A stretch of DNA of 64,000 nt from Azolla caroliniana (taxonomy: Eukaryota; Polypodiophyta). The stretch lies in the NCBI GenBank assembly GCA_043228905.1, contig JBHGNT010000001.1, positions 37,200,001-37,264,000 on the forward strand. Reading direction: 5' to 3'. The translations under genes were made by a program, and so were the position numbers. The notes below the pieces were generated by a model, which saw only the letters and a program-made list of their open reading frames with translations, was not told where the DNA came from and searched no databases. Position 1 is the first letter of the stretch; each line of letters opens with the position of its first letter. Shown here one piece after another: positions 50,079 to 59,900 of the stretch.

Positions 50079-50398
50079 CTGCTCTCTTCACTCTCTCAAA
50101 GTGAAAACAGAAAAATGAGCAACAACATCAAAACTGTTTGCCCTAAGTCATATTTATACACATATGACTTTCGGGCTATTTACAAATATAGCCTCAAGGG
50201 CCCTTGGCAAACATATTCACAAATATGTCCCCGCATCCGGATCTCTCTCCGGGTACATACGTCATCCGGCTCCGTAGCCGGGGTCTTCGTCATCCGGCTC
50301 CGTAGCCGGGGTCTTCGTCATCCGGCTCCGTAGCCGGGGCCAGGCCTGCCGTCATTCATCTCCGGACATCCCATCCGGAGGGACCGAAAATCCCAACA
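49786..50398 (-). repeat. 3' LTR of the young copia
   Basis: 613 bases. Contains a CT run (50048-50076) and three tandem 28-base units CATCCGGCTCCGTAGCCGGG(GTCTTCGT) near 50265-50340. Confidence 0.95.
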
Positions 50399-50408
50399 AA
50401 CTCCCCCT

Positions 50409-53400
50409 TCACTTCGGCATGGGATGTCTCTCCAATCCGATCCTCTTCCGGCATGCTTCCAGCTTGTCGGGTGTAAGTACCTTGGTCAGCATATCCGACC
50501 CGTTCTCGTCCGTGTGGATCTTCGTCAGCACGAACTCCTTGTCTTCTATCCTTTCCCGGATCCAGTGGTATCTACGCTGGATGTGCTTCGTCCGGGAGTG
50601 ATAGGCCGCATTCTTCGCAAGGTGGATGGCACTCTGATTGTCGCAGTAGAGTCGGTACTCCTCCTGCCGGATACCGAGCTCTCTAATGAAGTCCTTCATC
50701 CATATTATTTCCTTGCCGGCTTCAACAGCCGCCATGTACTCCGCCTCCGTGGTTGACAACGCAACCGTCTTCTGCAACCTCGACTGCCACGAAACGGCTC
50801 CCCCTGCATATGTCATTACATACCCAGATGTAGACCGGCTGGTATCCGCATCAGCCGACATATCCGAATCGGTAAATCCATCGAGTTCGGGTTTACCGGA
50901 GCCGAATCGGAGGCACATGTTCGAAGTGCCCTTTAAGTATCGGAGTATCCATTTGACAGCGTTCCAGTGCTCCTTGCCGGGATTACTCATATACCGGCTC
51001 ACCACTCCAACTGCATATCCTATGTCCGGTCTTGTACACACCATTGCGTACATCAAGCTCCCGACGGCAGAGGCATATGGTACTTTCATCATGTCCTCCT
51101 TCTCAGCCTTTGTCTTGGGGCTTTGCTTGCTGGACAACTTGCAGTTTGCCGGGAGTGTTGACCCGACCGGTCTTGCTTCCGACATGTTGAATCGGTGAAG
51201 CACCTTTGTCACGTACTTCTCCTGTGACAGCCACAGCTGCTTCTTCTTCCGGTCCCGGATGATGTGCATCCCTAGTATTTGCCTCGCCGGACCCAGGTCC
51301 TTCATTGAGAAGGTTCGGTGAAGAGCCTTCTTCAGCATCCGTATCTTGACCTGGTCTCGTCCGACGATCAACATGTCGTCCACGTACAGGAGGAGTATTA
51401 GAAAGTCTCCTCCTTCGAACTTCTTCACAAACACGCAATGATCGGACTGCGTTTTGTGGTACCCTTCGTCTGTCATGAAGGAGTCGAACTTCCGGTACCA
51501 TTGCCGGGGAGCCTGCTTCAGACCGTAAAGGCTCTTCTTCAACCGGCATACCAGGTGCTCCTTCCCTTTCTTCTCGAATCCTTCCGGTTGCTACATGTAG
51601 ATCTCTTCTTCGAGGTCGCCGTGAAGGAATGCCGTCTTCACGTCCATCTGTTCTACCTCGAGGTCCATGCTTGCCGCTATGCTCAGCACCGTCCGGATGG
51701 AGGTCATCTTCACTACCGGGGCAAATATCTCGTCGAAGTCGACGCCCTTCTTCTGCTGGAACCCCTTCACCACGATCCTGGCTTTGTATCTAGGGGGGTT
51801 TCCGGCATCTCCCGGTTTCAGCTTGAACACCCACTTGTTTCGAAGTGCCCGCTTTCCTTTCGGCAACTCCACAAGTTCATATGTGTGGTTCTCATGCAGG
51901 GAATCCATCTCCTCCTGCATGGCACTTAACCACCTGCGGCTATGGGTGTCAAGCTTTGCTTCTTCAAAACTCTCCGGCTCCCCCTCGTCGGTTAGCAGCA
52001 CGTGCTCTGGTTCTGGAAATCTCCGGGGGGCCCTTCTCTCTCTTAGAGGATATCTCCGTTCCGGAGCTTCGGTAACCGGCTCCTCCGTTTCCTCTTCATC
52101 CGAATCCATTTCGGGATTGGGGCCGGTTCCGGTATCATTTTCATCTTCCTCGGCCGGTTCTGTTTCTTCACCGTCTTCGGCCGGATCCTCGAGTGCTAAC
52201 CGGTCCCTTGCCGGTCGGGACTGCTCTCCGTAGAGTTGATTCTCACCGGTCGACTTTGAGCTCTTCATCTTCTTCTCCGACTCCCAGTCGGCGAGTGTCT
52301 TGTCCTCCATGAAGATGATATCACGACTCCTGAATATCTTCTTGTCGACCGGGTCCCATACTCGGTAGCCGAACTCGTCGTCGCCGTAACCGAGGAATAT
52401 GCATGGCCGGGTCTTTGGATCTAGCTTTCCTCTCCGGTCCTTTGCCACATGCACATATGCGAGACACCCGAACACCTTCAGATGCCGGTAGGATACTTCC
52501 CTACCGGTCCACACTCTCTGCGGCGTGTCTCCGTCCAAAGGTACTGAGGGTGATCTGTTTATCACGTATGTCGCCGTCGACATTGCCTCAGCCCAAAACC
52601 CCTTGGGTAATTTCGCATGCGCCAGCATACTCCGGACCCTCTCCATTATGGTCCGGTTCATCCTCTCGGCCAGCCCGTTCAGTTCCGGCGTCTTCGGCAC
52701 AGTAAACTCGAGCCGGATTCCCTTCGAGCGACAGTACTCCGCGAACTGCCCCCGGTATTCTCCTCCGTTATCCGCTCGTATCGCTTTCAGCTCCTTGCCG
52801 GATTCCCTTTCCACTCTCGCGTGGAGTTCTTTGAAGACGGACAATACTTGGTCCTTTGTCTTCAACGGTGCCGTCCACAGCTTCCGGTTGTGGTCATCAA
52901 TGAATGTCACGAAGTACTAGGCTCCGCCATGTGACTTCGTTTCTACTTGACACACATCAGTGTGCACCAACTCCAATGGTGCGCTACGTCTCGTCGGTGG
53001 CCTTGAGTGGAAGGAGGTTCGGTTCTGTTTACCGGCCAGGCAATCGGTGCACCTCTCCAGGTGCACATGCTTCACTGGAATAAGGTTGTCTTCTGCAAGC
53101 CTCTTCATCCCCTTCTCACTCATGTGACACAGTCTCTTGTGCCACAGCTCACCGGCAGTATCGGCTGCCACGTTCAGCTCCTCCGGACATAGCCGGGAAT
53201 TCATCAGGTACAGTGTGTTGACCTTCCGGGCCCGAGCCACTATCAGGCTCCCTTTGCTGAACTTCATGACACCGTTCCGGATGCTACCCGTGTAGCCTTC
53301 ATCGTCTAGCCTCCCGGCCGAAATCAGGTTCAATCGAACCTCCGGAACGTGTCGAACATCCTTCAGCAGCATCTTGCATCCGGTTGATGTCATCAGCCAC

Positions 53401-54536
53401 ACGTCTCCTATGCCGGCAATCCGGCATGTACCTTCATTTCCCATCCGGACACAGCCGTGCTCACCGGCTGTGTAGGATGAGAAGTATTTCTTCTCCGGGG
53501 TCAGGTGGAACGACGCTCCGGAATCGACCACCCAGGTCATCTCTTCACCGGCAATGTTCAGCTCCCTCTCTTCGGTAATGAGCATTATCTCTTCTTCACT
53601 TGCCGCGAGTGCCGTCGTTCCTTTCCGGTTCTGCCCTCGCCGATCCGGACCTCTCCGGTCCGTGGATCCCCGGTATGCACCGTTTCTCTCCGGTGACTTC
53701 TTCGAATCGGTGTCGTCGGCTCCGTTGTCCTTTCGGTAATGCCGACAATTCTTCCGGAAGTGCCCCGGCTTCCCACAGTGGAAGCACGTGGGTCTTCCTC
53801 TTGACTGCGACCGGGTCCCCGACTTCTCCCGTCTTTGCGGACTCCGGTTCCATTGTCTTCCCCGTTCCGATTCGGTAAGCAGCGCCTTCGAGTCGGAGGC
53901 CGGTTCTTTATCTCTCCGACGCGCTTCTTCGTTCAAAATACTTGTCTTTACCGTTTGTAGGGACAAGTTGTCTTCGGTGCAGGAGGTGCTGAGAGTCACC
54001 ACCAAGTTCTCCCAGCTTTCCGGCAATGTACACATCAGGATGATGGCTTGCATTGCATCCTCCAACGGGAACTTGATCGCCGCAAGCTGGTTCACGAATC
54101 CCATGAACGTGCTTACGTGTTCCACCATACTCTCGCCGTCCCGGTACTTGAGGTTCACTATCTTCCTCATCAGGGAGGTCCGGTTCAACGCATTCTTCCT
54201 CTCGTAGAGGCCCGACAGCTTCCGCCACATCTCATATGCGTTGGTGTCGTTCGCCACATGTTGTAGAACGCTCACGTCGACGTATTGCCGGATGGTTGCA
54301 ACGGCTTTCCGGTTCAGAAGCCTCCATTCCGACTCAAGTACCCCCTTCGGTATTTCCGACCTGTCAATCGGTTCATATAGGTCCCGAACAATCAGAAGAT
54401 CCTCCATCTTGATCTTCCAGTCGGCGTAATTTTGCGCATTCAGCACCATCATCCCCGGCTGCCCGCTGCTGCCGCCTTCCATTTTCTGCACTGCCGTCGC
54501 TCTGATACCACTTTGTTGCACACAGCGCTCGGCCAC
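50409..54536 (-). pseudogene. copia gag-pol with two nonsense codons
   Basis: One frame of 1,376 codons. Gag (UBN2-like, LNAQNYADWKIKMEDLL) is followed by the zinc knuckle CFHCGKPGHFRKNC, protease DSGASFHLT, integrase zinc region (HKRLCHM...CTDCLAGK) and core (HTDV, RADNGGEY, NGLAERMNR, all three acids present), RT with KTAFLHGDLEEEIYM and the active box LLLYVDDMLIVG, and RNase H (DADTSRSTSGY, STTEAEYMA, YCDNQSAIHL). In-frame TAG codons stand at 52917-52919, within the integrase core between its first two acids, and at 51591-51593, within RT just after EEIYM. No frameshift was seen. As it stands the product would be cut inside integrase. Integrase before RT identifies Ty1/copia. Confidence 0.93.
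54499..54510 (-). other. primer-binding site of the young copia
   Basis: TGGTATCAGAGC on the minus strand, three bases from the 5' LTR; this is the standard complement of the plant initiator-methionine tRNA 3' end. Confidence 0.93.
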
Positions 54537-55096
54537 GACCGAGGAATATGATTAGCTCACAGAAAACAGGAAATACAAAATGCACCGTTCAGTAGAGAGA
54601 AGAGTACACAGGATGTTTTACGTGGAAAACCCTATCTGGGAAAAACCACGGGAGTCCTCAAACTCCAACTATCACTATGAACAGAGATGTACAATGGTGA
54701 AGCTTCAAGGCAACAACCTTGAGCTCACTATCTTTGCCACAGGCAGCGGTAATACACAGAGGCAACGACCTCTTCGTCTCTCTCTCTCTCTCTCTCTCTC
54801 TCGGCTGCTCTCTTCACTCTCTCAAAGTGAAAACAGAAAAATGAGCAACAACATCAAAACTGTTTGCCCTAAGTCATATTTATACACATATGACTTTCGG
54901 GCTATTTACAAATATAGCCTCAAGGGCCCTTGGCAAACATATTCACAAATATGTCCCCGCATCCGGATCTCTCTCCGGGTACATACGTCATCCGGCTCCG
55001 TAGCCGGGGTCTTCGTCATCCGGCTCCGTAGCCGGGGCCAGGCCTGCCGTCATTCATCTCCGGACATCCCATCCGGAGGGACCGAAAATCCCAACA
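54514..55096 (-). repeat. 5' LTR of the young copia
   Basis: 583 bases, almost identical to the 3' LTR but with two rather than three CCGGCTCCGTAGCCGG units and a shorter CT run. Confidence 0.95.
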
Positions 55097-55204
55097 GTTG
55101 ATAGCTATCTTGTTCAAGCCCAATCACACATCGATCGATCACCATCCAACAAGAAGAAAAAAACAATCAACAAATGAAACATTAGAATAAAAGCTCGGAT
55201 ACCA
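55097..55204 (-). other. gypsy leader with primer-binding site
   Basis: The minus-strand TGGTATCCGAGC at 55193-55204 differs at one base from the initiator-Met primer site and lies two bases from the gypsy 5' LTR. About 90 bases of leader remain before the junction with inserted DNA; gag, which should follow, is gone. Confidence 0.8.
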
Positions 55205-55206
55205 AA

Positions 55207-55583
55207 TGTTAGAGTTAAATACTAATGTAAGCATGACATAATGATATAATGGATAGAAAAATAAGAGGGGAGAGAGAAAGAAGCGTGTCGATTTACCCGA
55301 CCACCCCCGAGCGAAGGGATCGAGACGGACTCAAGCCTCGATTGGCGTCCCATACCATTGTCGTGGCGTCGAGTCATACTTGGTACTGGCACGCTCACTA
55401 CAAGAGTTTGATCCACCACAAGGTCAGAGTCTCGACGTAGTCAAGAGATGTCAAATGAGGGTAGCTAGACCTCATATTTATAGCCAGACCTAAGGCCCCC
55501 AGGCCAATTCACACATGATCCACGTGTATAGAATACTATGATACAATCTTACCACGGGATATTATATGGTCATGCCCGTAACA
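55207..55583 (-). repeat. 5' LTR of the gypsy element
   Basis: 377 bases, TGTTAG...CGTAACA, aligned throughout with 36255-36710 except for the about 80-base gap near 55515. Confidence 0.9.
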
Positions 55584-55588
55584 AAAAG

Positions 55589-56810
55589 CTTTAGGTAGAA
55601 ACAAAAACCTTGGAAAGTGGTACCAAATAAGATGTGTCAACTCGATGCAAGTAGCATGAAGCACACATCTTAACCTTGTGTGGAGTTGTGCTTCCTTGTC
55701 CATATTGTATGTAGGGCTAGATTGTCATTTGCCATATTAGCGACACAAGTAGGAACAATCGTCACTTGTTCTTGAGTTGTCATCGACCATGTTAATCAAT
55801 ACTTAGACAAACTCTACTAACCTTTATCACAATGATTAACCATATCCAAGGAATTAACCTAAACACTTTCACAGGTTCAAGTCCTGTAGGATGCGGAAAG
55901 TGCACATTAGATTATATACCTATAGAATGCTTTACCCTTGTTCAGAGCTGGCTAGCGAGTTCTTCCTTTCCAAATCACCCCAATTGACTAGAAGAGATTA
56001 ACCACTTGCCTATCGATTAACTAACTCATCTTAATACATGTGACTAGAGCAAGTATAAGAGTAAATGACATATCACTAATATCATGCACGCGTTTATGAT
56101 ATATAGATGTATTATTAATGTCCATGGCAAGGATTGAACTCGATTTCTCTCAATTACATAAGACAATATAAAAAATGAGCATTTGGGAATGATTAATTAA
56201 CATTAATTGATTGTACATTAATACTTAATAAATGGGAGAGAATTAGTTTGATGTTAACAATAGATGTCATCGCCAACCTAGTTTCTTCCACATATTTATT
56301 TCTGAACAAGTTTTGAATTGCAATATTTATTCGATGTCCACTAACCTCCCCAAATTTAGTCACATAACTTCATCACAGAAAGTGTGAGGCTTGTGGTAAG
56401 ATAAATTGTTAGGGGATTTAACTGTTTCGTCGAAATGGTTACCATAATGATGTACTAATGGCGATGATGCACTCACTACTACGTATGCTAGAGGCTATTG
56501 CAAGTCTCCGATTGGAAGCCAGAGTCAGTGTCATCCCAACTCACCTTCATGAGAAAAGCTACATGTATGTGTTGGATGAGAACTCCTAATCACACCCATG
56601 CCCACCGACACATATTTGTAATACTCGAATCGGCTGGCCATCATGCTTTCGGGAGCTAAGTGGAAGGTTTTCATAAATTTGCAATCTACCCCTCCCCCCT
56701 CTCCTCTCTTTCTCTAGACAGAGATGTATGTACATATTATGTACGTGGATACATTAAATATGTATGTATGGCATGCATGGGGGGGGATGAGAGAGAGGGT
56801 TGCAACCTCC
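55589..56810. other. intergenic region upstream of the WD40 gene
   Basis: AT-rich DNA without a gene-like frame. A T-arm-like stem (55870-55886) is present but no whole tRNA. The right end is the promoter and leader side of the WD40 gene, with ATGTATGT-rich simple sequence at 56723-56780. Confidence 0.5.
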
Positions 56811-56813
56811 CTC

Positions 56814-56831
56814 CTCTCTCTCTCTCTCTCT
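56814..56831 (+). repeat. (CT)n tract near WD40 gene start
   Basis: CT run ending about 115 bases before the ATG and on the coding strand, so probably in the leader or core promoter. Confidence 0.9.
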
Positions 56832-56944
56832 GACATGCCATGGCCATGGCCTCAACCTGAGCAGCTCTCTGTCCGTCCCTCACGTAGAAGAAGGAAGCAA
56901 GCGGGAAGAAGAGGAAAGAGAGAAAAGGAAGAAGGAAAGAAGAA

Positions 56945-59900
56945 ATGGCTATGGAGATTGCCTGCCGCATACCGAATGCTCACGCTTTCCCAATCCTCTG
57001 CGTTGCCTACAACCAAGATCGAAAGGAAATCTTCAGTGGCTCCGAAGATACAAAAATCAAGGTATTCGCTTGGATTTCTTTTGTCACCGCTTCCTTGGGG
57101 CCGTTTTGGAGGTTTCATTAGATGCTTATATAAGATTCTCCCAATGTCGAGAATGTGGATTTTAGTGGCAGCTATCGTCCGACCCTTTCTGGTAGATTCT
57201 TAAATACGATCTCATTAATGCTGAAATGTTGCACATTTCTGTAAAAACTGGGAACTCTAAAGGTAACACTCATGGCTCAACAGACTGTTATCTGCACCCC
57301 ATCTCTTGATGGATTTTTAAACCTTGTTAAAAAATGCCAAATCGAGAGCTTTAGTTTCGCCTTTCTGTAGACCCTAGTGTTTGTTATTCCCATCTTCCTG
57401 AATGCCAGGTTTACAAGTGCAAGGCTACCTGCTAGATTTACGAGATCGAGACTAACAGGTAGGGTTTTTAATGCTGGATATTCAAGATAAAGGTAACCGC
57501 TATGGTTTTCCATGCACACTTTCTAAACGTGACACCGAGTCTATACCATGTAGACATAGACACTGCGTCTTGGTCGATACTATGTGTTTTCCTGTGCATC
57601 AAAGAGGGTAGCTCCTTTTGTGTACTTAGCTTCGTTTTTCAAGTTATTCTGATTCTCATTCAATAACATAACTTCTGAAGGTGATTGCTGATTGTGATTT
57701 TTGTGGTTGCTCATTGCTATTTGTAGATTGTTTATTGTGATTTCTGTGTTATTTTTTTCGTGGTTCGAGTAAATACTTATTGTGCTTTATGTGATTGGTA
57801 AAGGTTTGGGATGTTGAAACTGGCAGACAGTTGAGGATCCAACAAGGTCATCAGGCATGGGTCACAGACTTGTTATATTCTGTCGCAGCATCATTATTGT
57901 TCTCTTGCTCTTTAGATGGGAATGTTCTGGTCTGGTCGGACAAGGGAAAGCTATTGCAGGTGCCTTCTGATCTGTGATATGTCTTTGTTAGTTGGTGTTA
58001 CCTGAAATTTTTACAGTGTTGATGTGGCCTTGATATCCATGCATTCGAATGACCTTTAGTCATTGACTTTTCTTTCTATAAAATATGCAATCTTTCATAC
58101 ATGGCAGGAATAAAATTGAAATCTGAATCTTGAGTAGAGGTAATATGCCTGAAGAGAATTGTATATTTAATATTTTCTTGTGATTAGATGGTGGAATTTG
58201 GAGGGCCTGTGCATTGTTTAGCATGGGATATGAAAGGCAAATTCCTAATAGCAGGAGGGACTGGTATAGTACAACTTTTCAAATGTGTGAGGTCATCTTC
58301 TAGCATGTATATCAAATCTGATGCCCAGAATCAGAAGATTGGAATTGTAAGTATGAAGAACATTTTCTAAGTATAACTGCAATTAATGCATATAGGAAAT
58401 TCCCTTGATTCTATATGAACATTTAAAGTACTCTACATTTTCTGGGAAGTAAGGCTTGAAATATTTATAATTTTAATGCATATCTATATCTATACCTATA
58501 TCTACATATATCTATATCTATTTATATATTTCATGAATTGGAAGGTCACAGTTGAAATGATCAAGGTTTGAGGATCCCCTGATCAGAGGTGAACCACAGC
58601 TTGGATGCTGATGAGGTTGTTGAAGTGAATGCCTGATTTCTTTGCAGGAATTTCAAAAGAGTCCTTTGGTTTTCTTGGCAAGTTGACTGTCGGTTCTCGC
58701 ACCAGTTGCTTATGCTTATTTGTCACAACTTGTAATTTGGATTGTGATAAGATTGGTTGGTCATTTTAATCCTTTGGGTTATGGAATGCGACGTTCGCAC
58801 AATCTGAATTACCTCATCCAAGGTTTTGGTTCATTGTTCAAAACAACCCATAGCCCAATGTTGGAGTTTTGGGATGCCCATGAGGAAATGTGCAGCGAGT
58901 GACTGATTGCTGTCCAGCTTGGCCAGTGTTTCTTTAGGAAGTTTTGGATGTAGTCCTACAATGATTTAACCTAGCTTGAGATTCGGGTCACCATTTCCGC
59001 AGCTTGAGACTTCATTGAGTGTGGAATAATGTTGTTTCGAAAGTTATCCACGGAATCTCTCCATGTAGTTGGAGTTTGTTGGATTTTTATTCACCATTGT
59101 CTATGGAAGGTCTTTCATATGAGTCTTACGTGACACAGCTGATATTTCACCTGTCTGAAACTATGTGAAGTCTGGCATGGATGCCCTGTATCCTTTGTCT
59201 TTCTGAATGAACAATTCTAAACCCTAAACCCTGTAGAAGACAGGTGGGTGATTTTCACGTCCACGTGTACCCATTGCAACATCTATGTGTGCAGTCATAT
59301 CGAGCTTTGGATAAATGCTCATATAATTTGTTGGTGAGTGAAGGACTGCAGTGGAGATGTTAAAAAGTGTGTTACATAAATGGCTACCAGTACATGGGGC
59401 TGTGGTTTCAGCCCATGGCTTTGCATCATACGCAACATGTTTTGCTCCTGATACACCCTCATTTACATGATGAGTCTTGCAGTGGCAAAAATGTGTGCAG
59501 TCATATCAAGCTTTGCATTTCATCAACTTGTGCATTCAGATGCTCCTGTAATTTGTAGGTGAGTGATGGACTGCAGTGGAGATGGTAAAAAGTGTTATAT
59601 ACATGGCTACCAGTACACGGGGCTCTGGTTTCAGCCCATGGCGATGCATCATATGCAACATGTTTTGCTCCTGATACACCTTCATTTACATGATGAGTCT
59701 TGCAGTGCCCCAAAAATGTGGTTCTAGATGAATTTTACAAAATAAATGCTTATAGAAATCTACTTGTAACTCTTTATCAACAAAACCATCTACTCTCATT
59801 GAAGTGATGGCTGAATTCATGTCATGGAAAAATGTTATCAGATATCCTTATCATTGCGCCTCGTAAAAATAGAATTATAGTTTACAAAACAGAGGGTTAT

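Larger units (their letters stand above)
49786..55096 (-). mobile_element. young, nearly intact Ty1/copia retrotransposon
   Basis: 5.3 kb with near-identical LTRs (49786-50398 and 54514-55096; TGTTGCACAC...CCCAACA), exact GTTGA target duplications (49781-49785 and 55097-55101), a perfect initiator-Met primer site and a purine tract GAAGGGGGAGTT beside the 3' LTR (50399-50410). Its single gag-pol frame is unbroken in phase over 4.1 kb but carries two nonsense codons. The LTRs differ by only about three substitutions plus repeat-number changes, so it is the most recent insertion in the block. Confidence 0.95.
36255..55583 (-). mobile_element. Ty3/gypsy LTR retrotransposon carrying nested insertions
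   Basis: The element is bounded by LTRs 36255-36710 and 55207-55583 with TGTTAG...TAACA ends and flanked by an exact 5-bp target duplication AAAAG (36250-36254 and 55584-55588). A polypurine tract abuts the left (3') LTR and an initiator-Met-type primer site abuts the right (5') LTR, so it reads on the minus strand. Decayed pol (36918-40175) has the protease-RT-RNase H-integrase order of Ty3/gypsy. No gag was found. The 19.3-kb span is mostly later insertions: a LINE, a broken copia (itself interrupted) and a young copia. The LTRs differ by many substitutions and an about 80-base gap, so the element is the oldest layer. Confidence 0.9.

Noticed and set aside
55870-55886. T-arm-like stem-loop ACAGGTTCAAGTCCTGT, possible tRNA
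   Set aside because: No D arm, anticodon arm or acceptor stem at tRNA spacing could be found around it.
58646-58690. Possible exon after TTTGCAG (EFQKSPLVFLAS)
   Set aside because: The frame stops at once (TGA) and no donor lies before the stop; the exon at 60515 fits the WD40 blade and phase better.
59217-59235. Telomere-like TAAACCCTAAACCCTG
   Set aside because: Only two units inside an intron; too short for an interstitial telomere, and telo-box function is not supported at this position.
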